Assembly: GCA_003349915.1 (NCBI GenBank)
Contig: QFXE01000001.1
Location: 1-64,000, forward strand
DNA: 64,000 nt
Direction: 5' to 3'
Source of the DNA: an endosymbiont of Escarpia spicata
GTDB taxonomy: Bacteria > Pseudomonadota > Gammaproteobacteria > Chromatiales > Chromatiaceae
The position numbers and the translations under genes are program-made. Below the pieces are notes generated by a model. The model saw only the letters and a program-made list of their open reading frames with translations, did no database searches and was not told the DNA's origin. Of this stretch, positions 26,484 to 35,100 are shown piece by piece. Position 1 is the first letter of the stretch. The number at the start of each line of letters is the position of its first letter.

Positions 26484-28058
26484 TTGTACAAAAAACTGGA
26501 ACAGCGGCTGTTTCGACTAGTGCGGGACCGATCGACAGATCTCCTGCGTGGGGGGGGCGTTGGCCTGGAAAAGGAGAGTTTGAGGGTTTCCAGTAGCGGG
26601 GGCATCTCCCAAGCAGCACATCCACTGAATCTTGGTTCTCCCCTGTGCCATTCTTATATCACCACGGACTATTCTGAGGCGTTGACAGAGTTCATTACGC
26701 CGCCTTTTGCCGACAGAAAACAGCCTCTCGCATTTCTTCGTGACGCCCAGAAATTCGTCTACGATCATCTGGATAATGAACTGCTCTGGGCCACCAGCAT
26801 GCCCTGCGTGGTCGAAGGAGGGGAACGCATTCCGCTGGCCCGCTATGGAACCTCTAATGCGGGCACCATGAAAACGGTCTATCGACGGGGGCTGGGACAT
26901 CGTTATGGGCGTGTGATGCAGGTTATCGCCGGTGTGCATTTCAACTACTCGTTGCCTGAGCGTTTCTGGCCCCTGTTTCAGGAACAGGAGGGGGATCAGA
27001 GGGATCTGCAACGATTTATCACTGAATCCTATTTCGGCATGCTGCGAAACCTGCAGCGTTTCGGCTGGCTGATTCCCTATCTGTTCGGCGCCTCTCCCGC
27101 TGTCTGTAAATCGTTTCTGGGCGGCCGGGCGACCAATCTCAAATCCTTCGATAAATACACCTACTACTATCCCTATGCCACCTCCCTGCGTATGGGGGAT
27201 ATCGGTTACCAGAACAGCAAGGAGCAGGGGACGGGTATCAAGGCCTGCTACGATTGCCTGGACGCCTATGTCGAGACCCTGGGACGGGCCACCGAGACAG
27301 CCTGCCCAATCTACCGGATGATCGGTGTCAAAGTGGAAGGCCGTTACGAACAGTTAAACGCCAATATTCTGCAGATCGAGAACGAGTATTACAGTACCGT
27401 TCGTCCAAAGCAGATTCCAGACGGCCTGGAGAAACCTATTCTCGCCCTGCAGCGCAGAGGGGTGCGATATGTCGAACTCAGGTCTTTGGATGTCAATGCC
27501 TTCGACCCACTGGGCATCGATGAGCAGCAGATCTATTTTCTGGAAGCATTCATGCTGTTTTGTCAGTTGCTCGACAGCCCGTCGATCAATGTCTTCGAGC
27601 AACGGGAGATCGATCGCAATGAAGGGGCATCTGCTCACCGTGGGAGAGATCCTGAACTTTTTCTGCAGCGGAATGGTCGGGAGATACGCCTGCGTGACTG
27701 GGCGCTTGAGATCTGCGAATCGATGCAGGCAGTATGTGAAATCTTGGATCAGGGAACAGGTGCACGAACCTACAGCAGGGCGCTTGAACAGCTTAGTGAG
27801 CGGGCGCGGTATCCTGAGTTGACGCCCTCTGCCAGGATGTTGGCAGAGATGCGGGAAAACGGAGAGAGTTTTTTTGAATTTGCCCAGCGAATCTCCCACG
27901 ACCATCAGAACTATTTTTTAAAGCAACAGCTTTCTGCTGAACGGCAGCGGGCATTCACCGAAGAGGCGGAGCGTTCCTGGGAACAGCAGCGTGTTATCGA
28001 GTCGGCGGATAAGATCTCTTTCGATCAATTTCTCGCAGACTACTTCTCCCAGCAGTGA
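26484..28058 (+). CDS. gshA: Glutamate-cysteine ligase
   Basis: 524 residues. First and rate-limiting step of glutathione synthesis. E. coli-type family: GVGLEKESLRVSSSGG at residues about 25-40, YITTDYSEALTEFITP, ATSMPCVV, GVHFNYSLPE, and RYVELRSLDVNAFDPLGI. The only start that keeps the conserved N-terminus is TTG at 26484; no ATG is available. A -10-like TATAAT sits at 26440. Eight G residues in a row (26550-26557) encode three glycines near the N-terminus. The partner gshB is not in this window. Ends 182 bp before metZ. Confidence 0.95.
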   Translation: MYKKLEQRLFRLVRDRSTDLLRGGGVGLEKESLRVSSSGGISQAAHPLNLGSPLCHSYITTDYSEALTEFITPPFADRKQPLAFLRDAQKFVYDHLDNELLWATSMPCVVEGGERIPLARYGTSNAGTMKTVYRRGLGHRYGRVMQVIAGVHFNYSLPERFWPLFQEQEGDQRDLQRFITESYFGMLRNLQRFGWLIPYLFGASPAVCKSFLGGRATNLKSFDKYTYYYPYATSLRMGDIGYQNSKEQGTGIKACYDCLDAYVETLGRATETACPIYRMIGVKVEGRYEQLNANILQIENEYYSTVRPKQIPDGLEKPILALQRRGVRYVELRSLDVNAFDPLGIDEQQIYFLEAFMLFCQLLDSPSINVFEQREIDRNEGASAHRGRDPELFLQRNGREIRLRDWALEICESMQAVCEILDQGTGARTYSRALEQLSERARYPELTPSARMLAEMRENGESFFEFAQRISHDHQNYFLKQQLSAERQRAFTEEAERSWEQQRVIESADKISFDQFLADYFSQQ

Positions 28059-28092
28059 TTGACACATATTGATGCCGGGGCTAATCTTGCCA

Positions 28093-28180
28093 AAGCGCTG
28101 ATTTTTCTCAAATTGCGGGCGCTTGATAAATACTGCTAAAGCGAGGGTATCTGCTTTAGCCGCCGTTGGGCGGTTTTTTT
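28093..28180 (+). promoter_or_regulatory. Structured leader with terminator before metZ (candidate attenuator)
   Basis: Three hairpins in series: AAGCGC/GCGCTT (28093-28098 with 28119-28124), GCTAAAGC/GCTTTAGC (28135-28142 with 28153-28160), and CCGCC-GTTG-GGCGG (28160-28173) followed by seven T. The last is a textbook intrinsic terminator 60 bp before the metZ ATG. It can simply end gshA transcription, or be a regulated stop in a metZ leader. It does not match the SAM-II consensus I know. Confidence 0.5.
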
Positions 28181-28239
28181 GTTTAGGTCTCTTAGATCCG
28201 GCAGCACCCTTGTTGATCGCACTACGACAGGAGTAAAAG

Positions 28240-29430
28240 ATGCCGATAGATGATCCAACGCTCTGGGAGTTTGCCACCCAGGCAATCCGTACAGGACACG
28301 CAAGAACAGCAGAAGGGGAGCATAGCGAACCCATCTTTCCCACCTCCAGCTTTGTTTTCAGTAGTGCCGCGGAGGCGGCGGCAAGATTCAGCGGGGATGA
28401 GCCGGGCAATATCTACGCACGCTTTACCAATCCCACAGTGCGCACCTTTGAAGAGCGCTTGGCGGCGCTGGAGGGGGGCGAATCCTGTGTCGCCACCGCT
28501 TCCGGTATGGCAGCAATTCTTGCCACCTGCATGGGCCTGCTCGAAGCGGGGGATCATATCGTCTCTTCACGCAGCGTTTTCGGAACCACCACGGTACTTT
28601 TCAATAAATACCTGAGCAGGTTCGGCATAAAAACCAGCTTTGTTGAACTCAGTGACTTGGGCGCCTGGGAACAGGCCATTCTTCCGGAGACAAGGCTGCT
28701 GTTTCTTGAAACCCCATCAAATCCGCTCACCGAAATCACTGATTTGCAGGCTCTTGCGGCATTGGCGCACGCGCATGACTGTCTGCTCGTGGTGGATAAC
28801 TGTTTCTGTACCCCCGCGCTGCAACGGCCGTTGGAACTGGGTGCTGATATCGTGGTGCATTCGGCTACCAAGTACCTGGACGGACAGGGTCGTTGCGTTG
28901 GCGGTGCGGTAGTTGGTGACAGCAAACTCGTCGGGGAAGAGGTATTTGGCGTGCTGCGTACCGCCGGTCCAACCATGAGTCCTTTCAACGCCTGGGTGTT
29001 TCTGAAGGGCCTGGAGACGCTGCAACTGCGTATGCTGGCCCATTCGCAGAGTGCTCAGGTTTTGGCCGAGTGGCTTGAGTTGCATCCGCAGGTCGCCCGG
29101 GTTCACTATCCGGGACTGGCTTCCCACCCCCAACATGAGATAGCACTGCAACAACAGCAGGCAGCGGGGGGGATTCTCTCCTTTGAGCTCAAGGGCGGCC
29201 AACCGGCGGCCTGGTCTGTGATCGATGCGACGAACATGCTTTCGATCACAGCCAACCTTGGAGACACCAAGACGACTATCACGCATCCTGCCACCACCAC
29301 CCACGGGCGCCTCTCCGATGAGGAGAAAGCAGCCTCTGGTATTTCTGCCGGGTTGTTGAGGATCGCCGTGGGACTGGAGAGCGTTGCCGATATCCAGGCC
29401 GACCTGGCTCGTGGCCTGGATGTCCTCTGA
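28240..29430 (+). CDS. metZ: O-succinylhomoserine sulfhydrylase
   Basis: 396 residues. PLP enzyme of the Cys/Met-metabolism family that makes homocysteine from O-succinylhomoserine and sulfide, a direct sulfhydrylation route suited to a sulfide-rich cell. PLP lysine in VVHSATKYLDGQGR; ARFTNPTVRTFEERLAALEGG and LFLETPSNPLTEI are family blocks. ACAGGAG lies 7-10 bp before the ATG. Distinguishing metZ from metB/metC relies on overall similarity. Its TGA overlaps the next ATG by one base. Confidence 0.9.
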   Translation: MPIDDPTLWEFATQAIRTGHARTAEGEHSEPIFPTSSFVFSSAAEAAARFSGDEPGNIYARFTNPTVRTFEERLAALEGGESCVATASGMAAILATCMGLLEAGDHIVSSRSVFGTTTVLFNKYLSRFGIKTSFVELSDLGAWEQAILPETRLLFLETPSNPLTEITDLQALAALAHAHDCLLVVDNCFCTPALQRPLELGADIVVHSATKYLDGQGRCVGGAVVGDSKLVGEEVFGVLRTAGPTMSPFNAWVFLKGLETLQLRMLAHSQSAQVLAEWLELHPQVARVHYPGLASHPQHEIALQQQQAAGGILSFELKGGQPAAWSVIDATNMLSITANLGDTKTTITHPATTTHGRLSDEEKAASGISAGLLRIAVGLESVADIQADLARGLDVL

Positions 29431-30029
29431 TGGAGAAGGCCACAGCCGAACTCAAGATGATGTGGGATCAGCGCCACGCTGATCCCGACAAGCAGCCATC
29501 GGCAGCTGAAGTGCTGTTGGAGAACCTTCATCTGCTGCCGGAAACAGGAAATGCGCTGGATCTGGCCTGCGGGTTGGGTGGTAATGCAATGGAACTGGCC
29601 AGATGCGGATTGGAGGTTAGCGCATGGGATATCTCCAGCGTTGCGGTCGAACGGTTACAACATCTGGCGGCTTCAGAGGGTTTGGTTCTCAATGCGGAGC
29701 AGCGGGATGTGGAACAGGACCTGCTAACAGAGAACGCCTTTGATGTGATTGTGGTGAGCTACTTTCTCAATCGTGACTTGATGCCGGCCCTGATTGCTGC
29801 CCTAAAGCCGGGCGGGTTGATCTTCTACCAGACCTTTACCCGCATTGCTGTCTCTGACACCGGCCCGTCAAACCCGGCTTACCGACTTGGCGACAATGAA
29901 CTAATCGCCCTCCTGTCACCCCTTTCAGTCCGTTTCTACCGGGAGGAAAACCGCTTGGGGGATCTCGGGAAAGGCTTTCGGGATGTTGCCATGATCGTGG
30001 CACAGAAGCTGGCTATGAAGCGTTCGTAG
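29430..30029 (+). CDS. SAM-dependent methyltransferase
   Basis: 199 residues. Class I fold with motif I NALDLACGLGGNAMELA, the acidic end of strand 2 in VSAWDISSVAVERL, and motif IV in FDVIVVSYFLNRDL. Similar to TehB-like or generic small-molecule methyltransferases, substrate unknown. It overlaps metZ by 1 bp, so the two are co-translated; a link to methionine/SAM recycling is plausible. Confidence 0.85.
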   Translation: MEKATAELKMMWDQRHADPDKQPSAAEVLLENLHLLPETGNALDLACGLGGNAMELARCGLEVSAWDISSVAVERLQHLAASEGLVLNAEQRDVEQDLLTENAFDVIVVSYFLNRDLMPALIAALKPGGLIFYQTFTRIAVSDTGPSNPAYRLGDNELIALLSPLSVRFYREENRLGDLGKGFRDVAMIVAQKLAMKRS

Positions 30030-30226
30030 CGGTGTCTCCGCTGCGATTGGTCTATCTACGGAGTTTTCGCGGCGGGGCGCCGCTCCTGCAATTTAATACT
30101 CCACCCTCTCTTGCTGCAGGGATTATTTCGGTTAAGGCTCGGTTCAGTTTCCAAAGCGTAGTCTGTAATCAAAGGATGAGCCAAAGGTCTCGTCCAAATG
30201 GTTAAGACATCGTTTAGGAGAGAACC

Positions 30227-30760
30227 ATGAAAAAGATCGCCATCACACTCGGAACCGTTTTGTTGGCTGCCTCCATGAGTGCAACCGCCGGCCGCGGGCA
30301 CGGTCACAACTACCGGGACACCGCCAAGGTTGTCGATGTTGACCCTATCTACAAGACCATTGAGATCTCACGTCCCGAAAAGCACTGCTGGGATGAGCAG
30401 GTCACGCACTATCAGCCAAGACGTAAATCCTATACCGGCACCGTGCTCGGTGGCATCATCGGCGGCGTGGTTGGAAATCAGTTCGGTCAGGGTCGCGGCC
30501 GCGATGCCTCGACCGTCGCCGGTACCCTGCTGGGTGCCTCGATTGGTAATGATATTTCCCGGAACCGGCGCGGAGGACACTACACCACCACCACGGAACG
30601 GCAGTGCGAGGTCGAAACTTATACCGAGTATGAAGAACAGTTGGTCGGCTATCGTGTAAAGTATCGTTATAAAGGTAAGGTGTTCACCACTCGCACCAAA
30701 CACCATCCGGGCAAGCGGATTCGTGTTCGGGTTGGTGTCACACCAGTGGATGATATTTAA
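30227..30760 (+). CDS. Glycine-zipper 2TM outer-membrane-type protein
   Basis: 177 residues. Signal peptide ending at SATAGRG, then a glycine-zipper segment (about residues 70-110: GTVLGGIIGGVVGNQFGQGRG and TLLGASIGN), then a basic beta-rich tail (YRVKYRYKGKVFTTRTK). Similar to the Rickettsia 17-kDa antigen/YcfJ family of envelope proteins; no lipobox, so it is a soluble or membrane-inserting periplasmic member. GGAGAG is 7 bp before the ATG. Confidence 0.85.
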   Translation: MKKIAITLGTVLLAASMSATAGRGHGHNYRDTAKVVDVDPIYKTIEISRPEKHCWDEQVTHYQPRRKSYTGTVLGGIIGGVVGNQFGQGRGRDASTVAGTLLGASIGNDISRNRRGGHYTTTTERQCEVETYTEYEEQLVGYRVKYRYKGKVFTTRTKHHPGKRIRVRVGVTPVDDI

Positions 30761-30830
30761 TTCGTGGCTGGAAGATCGAGACAATGCGCAGGCAGTACGG
30801 TTTTCCTCCCATGGCACAGGTTGAACCGAA

Positions 30831-31052
30831 ATGCGTCTGACTCGAAAGCTGAATATTATGTGGCTGCTGTTGATACTGCTTGGGGCTGATGCCTCGCTGG
30901 CGGGCAATCGTATCAGCCTGGATCAGGCGGTTGAGAATGCCCGTCTCGACAGTGACGGCAGAGTGATCTCGGCCGAGACCCGCGAGTGGGAAGGCCGGGA
31001 GATTTACGATATCCGCATCCTTGATAAACAGGGTCGGGTAAAACGGATGTAG
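30831..31052 (+). CDS. PepSY-domain periplasmic protein
   Basis: 73 residues. Signal peptide ending near SLAGNR, then a single PepSY-type repeat (RISLDQAVENARLDSDGRVISAETREWEGREIYDIRILDKQG). Often found beside a PhoP/PhoQ-like pair, as here, where it may modulate the sensor kinase. Followed by the response regulator 86 bp later. Confidence 0.82.
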   Translation: MRLTRKLNIMWLLLILLGADASLAGNRISLDQAVENARLDSDGRVISAETREWEGREIYDIRILDKQGRVKRM

Positions 31053-31137
31053 ATCGACGGTAGAAGTGGGCAGCAGCTTCCCAGGGGGCGTAAGCGTGCG
31101 CCTGCGGGCAATCGCCGCAGATAGAGGGAACAAAATC

Positions 31138-31818
31138 GTGCGTGTTTTGTTGGTTGAAGATGAAGCGGAGTTGAGAGAGCCGCTGACCGAACGGTTGAGC
31201 CGGGAAGGTTTTACCGTGGATGCCGGTGCGGATGGCCGCGAAGGGCTCTTCCTGGGACGGGAATATGCCATTGACGTGGGGATCGTGGATATCGGTCTGC
31301 CGGAGATGTCAGGTATCGAGGTGATCCGCGAACTACGGAAAGTGGGTAAACATTTTCCGATCCTGATCCTTACCGCACGGGGCAACTGGCAGGACAAGGT
31401 TGAAGGTCTTGAAGCGGGTGCAGACGACTATCTGGTCAAACCCTTTCATGTCGAAGAGTTGCTGGCGCGGTTGAATGCTCTCCTGCGGCGGGCGGCAGGC
31501 TGGTCCCAGCCGGTATTGGCGTGCGGTCCGGTGGAGTTGGATACCCGCAGCCAGGGCGTCAAACTCGATGGCGCTCCCGTCGATCTCACCGCATACGAAT
31601 ACAAAGTGCTTGAATATATGATGATGCACGCCGGCGAGGTGATCTCGAAGAGCGAATTGACCGAGCATCTCTACGATCAGGATTGGGATCGTGACAGCAA
31701 TGTGATCGAGGTCTTTGTCCGTCGGTTGCGTAAAAAACTCGATCCCGAAGAGCACTACAAACCGATCGAGACCCTGCGGGGCAGGGGATACCGTTTTGTA
31801 CTTGCCAGATCGGGATGA
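31138..31818 (+). CDS. PhoP/OmpR-family response regulator
   Basis: 226 residues from GTG at 31138, which has AGAGGG 9 bp upstream; a longer frame from 31066 has no matching N-terminus in the family. Receiver domain with D8 and phospho-acceptor D51 (VDIGLPEMSG), K in VKPFH, and a C-terminal winged-helix DNA-binding domain (SNVIEVFVRRLRKKLDP ... IETLRGRGYRF). Target genes unknown; the glycine-zipper and PepSY genes are candidates by proximity. Confidence 0.92.
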   Translation: MRVLLVEDEAELREPLTERLSREGFTVDAGADGREGLFLGREYAIDVGIVDIGLPEMSGIEVIRELRKVGKHFPILILTARGNWQDKVEGLEAGADDYLVKPFHVEELLARLNALLRRAAGWSQPVLACGPVELDTRSQGVKLDGAPVDLTAYEYKVLEYMMMHAGEVISKSELTEHLYDQDWDRDSNVIEVFVRRLRKKLDPEEHYKPIETLRGRGYRFVLARSG

Positions 31819-33167
31819 ATCTATCGATTCACATCCGTCTGTTGCTGGCTGCAAGCCTGGTGCTGACTGCCTTCCTGGGTTTGACCGGGGTGGCCTTGGA
31901 CAAGGCCTTTCGATCCAGCGCAGAGAAGGCGCTGAGGGAGAGTTTGCAGGCCAGCGTCTATGCACTGCTGGCAGCGGCGGGTGAGGATGATCAGGGCCGG
32001 CTGACGATGCCGGAAATACTCTCTGATCCCCGTTTCAACCTGCCGGATTCCGGATTCTATGCAGAGGTCCATAGTCCCGATATTTCGTTCGACTGGCGTT
32101 CTGCATCAGCAGTGGGGCGTCATCTGAATATTGGGGAACCGTCGGTGGAGCCTGGTGAGCGGCGTTTCAGTCAGGTCCGCTCCGGTAATGGCGGCGAAGT
32201 GGTTGCCCTGAGCTTCGGTGTGTCCTGGGAGGATTTTGACGGTGTCGAAACCCAATATGTGCTTTCGGTCGTGGAAGACATGCAGCCGCATCAGGTTCAG
32301 ATTACCACCTTCCGCAATACGCTTTTTTACTGGCTGGGTGGTGCGGCACTGGTGTTGTTACTGGCGCAGGGAGGAGTGCTGCGTTGGGGATTGTTCCCTC
32401 TGCGCAAGGTATCCGACGAGCTGAGTGATATTGAATCCGGGGGATCGGATCAACTCAAAGGGGTTTATCCGCAGGAGTTGACCGGGCTGACAGATAACAT
32501 CAATTCTCTGATTCGCCAGGCTCAGTCCAGACAGCAACGATACCGGGACAGTCTGGGTGATCTGGCTCATAGTCTCAAAACCCCCCTGGCAATCCTGCAA
32601 GGCATGGCCGAGCTGCCGGAAACAGGTGATCGGAATGAAAGTCGTCAACTCGCAGAGCAGGTCGACCGCATGAACCAGATTGTCAGTCACCAGTTACAGC
32701 GTGCTGCGGCATCCGGACGTTCCACATTGGCCCTCAGTACTCCGGTGGAGGCAGCAGTGGAAAGGATTGCCATAACGCTCAGTAAGGTCTACCTGGAAAA
32801 GGGGATCCGCTGGGAGCTGGATCTGCCGGACGATCTTGGGTTTCCAGGTGATGAGGGCGATCTGATGGAGTTTATGGGTAATCTGATGGACAACGCCTGG
32901 AAATATGGTAGTCAGCGAGTGCGGATATCCGGCCTTGCTACCGGCGATGGCATTGAATTGCACGTTGAGGATGACGGGGCAGGTATCCCTCAAGCCCAGG
33001 CTGAAAGTGTCCTGCAGCGAGGCAGGCGCATGGATGAGCAGCAGCCGGGACAGGGCATAGGGCTGGCGGTGGTGAGCGATATCATCAGTGCCTATGGAGG
33101 CGAGTTGATTGTCGGGAAGTCGGTGCTTGGTGGGGCTGATCTGGTTGCTCTGATACCCAATCATTAG
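31815..33167 (+). CDS. PhoQ-like sensor histidine kinase
   Basis: 450 residues, overlapping the regulator by 4 bp (ATGA). Membrane helices at about 8-28 and 168-190 flank a periplasmic domain of about 140 residues with acidic patches (GEDDQGRL), followed by HAMP, the phospho-accepting H252 in SLGDLAHSLKTPLAIL, and the ATP-binding domain (DNAWKYG, EDDGAGIP, GQGIGLAVV). The acidic sensor suggests cation or cationic-peptide sensing, as in PhoQ, but the ligand is unproven. Confidence 0.92.
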   Translation: MNLSIHIRLLLAASLVLTAFLGLTGVALDKAFRSSAEKALRESLQASVYALLAAAGEDDQGRLTMPEILSDPRFNLPDSGFYAEVHSPDISFDWRSASAVGRHLNIGEPSVEPGERRFSQVRSGNGGEVVALSFGVSWEDFDGVETQYVLSVVEDMQPHQVQITTFRNTLFYWLGGAALVLLLAQGGVLRWGLFPLRKVSDELSDIESGGSDQLKGVYPQELTGLTDNINSLIRQAQSRQQRYRDSLGDLAHSLKTPLAILQGMAELPETGDRNESRQLAEQVDRMNQIVSHQLQRAAASGRSTLALSTPVEAAVERIAITLSKVYLEKGIRWELDLPDDLGFPGDEGDLMEFMGNLMDNAWKYGSQRVRISGLATGDGIELHVEDDGAGIPQAQAESVLQRGRRMDEQQPGQGIGLAVVSDIISAYGGELIVGKSVLGGADLVALIPNH

Positions 33168-33346
33168 TGAAAACCAAGCCGTTTTTTTTACCATTGGCAA
33201 CAAGCCGAAAATGTGAACTTTGGGACACAAATATGGCAATCGGCTTAAGAGTTCAGTATGTTGGCTGAGCAGAAATCAGGTTACTGCCGTGCTTAAAGCA
33301 GCGGGAAGATGAATATGGATTTTGAACAAAATCGGGAGTGGGACAA

Positions 33347-33640
33347 GTGAAGCGATTGACCAGGATAATGATCATCGGACTGCTGGTTTTTTTCATCCCC
33401 AGCGCTTTTGCTGGCCAGGCAGGAGACCCGACAGCGTCTCCCGACTATTTTGGCCAGGGTGATTTTTCGGATGAAGGTGGAGGCGGAATCTACGGTGAGG
33501 ACAACCGGGCTTTCACCGAGATGTTGATCTCCCCCGACAGCATCGGAAAAGGCAAGGGCGGTGGCACAGGATTTGGTGACGACCCGTCGACCATCCAGGT
33601 TATGGATGCCCCAAGTAAGCCCACTGCCGGTCAGAAGTAG
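33347..33640 (+). CDS. Small secreted glycine-rich protein
   Basis: 97 residues from GTG at 33347 (GGGAG 9-13 bp upstream); GTG at 33338 is also in frame. Signal peptide ending at AFAGQAG, then a low-complexity mature region with GEDNR, GKGKGGGTGFGDDPST. Unrecognised. It lies between the two-component pair and convergent rsgA (10 bp between the stops). A role under the two-component system is only a guess from position. Confidence 0.55.
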   Translation: MKRLTRIMIIGLLVFFIPSAFAGQAGDPTASPDYFGQGDFSDEGGGGIYGEDNRAFTEMLISPDSIGKGKGGGTGFGDDPSTIQVMDAPSKPTAGQK

Positions 33641-33650
33641 CCTCCAGCGC

Positions 33651-34661
33651 TCAACTCTGTCCGGAAGTGGCGGATTGTGCCAGATGAAGGAAGTTATCCA
33701 ATCTCTGGGGGGAGACTTCCCCCGCCTCAATTGCCTGCCTGATTGCGCATCCGGGTTCATGCAGATGTGAGCAGTTATTGAAACGGCAGTGGCCGAGAAA
33801 AGGGCGGAACTCGGGAAATCCCTGTTCCAGCTGCCCTCTGCTTAACTTGGTCAGTCGAAAACTGCGTACGCCGGGAGAATCGATCAACTCTCCCCCTTCC
33901 TGCAGGTTATAGCAGGTTGCAGTCGATGTAGTATGTCGTCCCAATCCTGAAGCTTCCGAGAGTCTGCCGGTTTCGATCTCCAGATTTGGCAGCAGTGCGT
34001 TGATCAGAGAGGATTTTCCCACCCCCGATTGCCCCACCAGGATGCTGGTCTCTCCCGCAAGGTGTTGGATGAGGCTATCCAGACCGTGGGCCAGTTTTGC
34101 ACTCACCTCCACCAACTCATATCCAATCCTGCGATATAGATCGTAAGCAGAGAGAAAGCGCTGTTTGCCCTCATTTTCAAGCAGATCGATCTTGTTGATA
34201 GCGATCAATGGCCGAATCCCAATGGTCTCGGCGGCGATCAGGTATTGGTCGAGCAGATAACCGCTGGGTTCAGGACGGGGGGCGAGTACCACGACCAGTT
34301 GGGTGATGTTGGCGGCCAGAGGTTTCTCTCGGCCGCTGTAGTCGGGGCGGCTGAGCACGCTCACTCTTGGTTGGAGGGCGGTGACCACACCACGATGATC
34401 GTCCACCGGCTGCCAGACTACCCGGTCGCCGCAGACAGGGTGTCCAATGTTCTGGCGGATCAGGCATTGAAAGACCTGGCCATTCTCATCCACGACGCCG
34501 AGGGTGGCGCCATGGCGGATTACCACTCTGCCTTCCTGTGATGGGGTTTCACTGGCATCAGAGAGGCTCTTCTCAGCACGTTCAGCGAGCTTTGTTCGTC
34601 GCCGTTCCTGGATACTCTCTATCCTGGCCCGTTGCTGCTGGGTGAGGCGGCGTCGGGACAC
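33651..34661 (-). CDS. rsgA: Small ribosomal subunit biogenesis GTPase
   Basis: 336 residues from GTG at 34659-34661 (GGAG about 9 bp upstream). N-terminal OB fold, circularly permuted GTPase with G4 NKIDLL ahead of G1 GQSGVGKSSLI and G3 DSPGVRSF, and the C-terminal zinc knuckle with HCRFNNCSHLHEPGC. Helps 30S maturation and the release of factors from the decoding site. rsgA near orn is conserved in Gammaproteobacteria. Confidence 0.96.
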   Translation of the reverse strand: MSRRRLTQQQRARIESIQERRRTKLAERAEKSLSDASETPSQEGRVVIRHGATLGVVDENGQVFQCLIRQNIGHPVCGDRVVWQPVDDHRGVVTALQPRVSVLSRPDYSGREKPLAANITQLVVVLAPRPEPSGYLLDQYLIAAETIGIRPLIAINKIDLLENEGKQRFLSAYDLYRRIGYELVEVSAKLAHGLDSLIQHLAGETSILVGQSGVGKSSLINALLPNLEIETGRLSEASGLGRHTTSTATCYNLQEGGELIDSPGVRSFRLTKLSRGQLEQGFPEFRPFLGHCRFNNCSHLHEPGCAIRQAIEAGEVSPQRLDNFLHLAQSATSGQS

Positions 34662-34692
34662 TAGTGGTGCTCCAATAAATAAAATTTGGATT

Positions 34693-34772
34693 TGTAGGGT
34701 GCGCCGTGCGCACCATGAATAGCGTACATACCGTGATTACAGCTTGTTTTGGTGCGCGCAGCGCACCCTACA
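34693..34772. repeat. REP-like large palindrome downstream of a cytochrome gene
   Basis: 22-bp arms at 34693-34714 (TGTAGGGTGCGCCGTGCGCA, then CC) and 34751-34772 pair with 20 of 22. A degenerate relative sits at about 7346-7408, sharing the GCGCACC core, CACCATGA spacer and TTTTGG before the right arm. It lies between rsgA and the small cytochrome gene. Confidence 0.6.
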
Positions 34773-34804
34773 TCTGGCTCCATCAATATAACCTTGTTGG
34801 AGTG

Positions 34805-35083
34805 CTATTTCAGCTTGTAGAACTGTTCGTTGAGATGGGCGGATGCATTGTCGACATCTTCGTCAAACCAGGTCAGTCCCAGCATCTGTTCGCAACGGCG
34901 TACCTGCTTGTGCAGACCCGGCAGCGTAGTGACCATTCTGTCTTTCCGTGTGTAGATTTCCGAGCCGTGGCAGCAGGTGCAATTATTGTTGACCAGCTCT
35001 TTGCCCGCCTTGACGTCAGCTGCCTGTATGGTAGCGCTGAATGCAGCTGAGATCGAAGCGATTGTTATCAGTATTTTAAGCAT
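34805..35083 (-). CDS. Small monoheme c-type cytochrome
   Basis: 92 residues from the ATG at 35081-35083, with GAGGA 8 bp upstream. Signal peptide ending at IQAADV, then one heme motif CTCCH (about residues 35-39) in NNNCTCCHGSEIYTRKDRMVT, and a short helical tail. Histidine of CXXCH is one ligand; the sixth ligand is likely the methionine in RMVT or EQMLG. An electron carrier of unknown partner. Placed between rsgA and the M48 peptidase, which is not a known cytochrome context. Confidence 0.8.
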   Translation of the reverse strand: MLKILITIASISAAFSATIQAADVKAGKELVNNNCTCCHGSEIYTRKDRMVTTLPGLHKQVRRCEQMLGLTWFDEDVDNASAHLNEQFYKLK

Positions 35084-35100
35084 CAAGTTATCCTCATGTC

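Noticed and set aside
28093-28180. SAM-II or SAH riboswitch before metZ
   Set aside because: The hairpins do not carry the conserved SAM-II or SAH core sequences I know, so only a generic structured leader is claimed.
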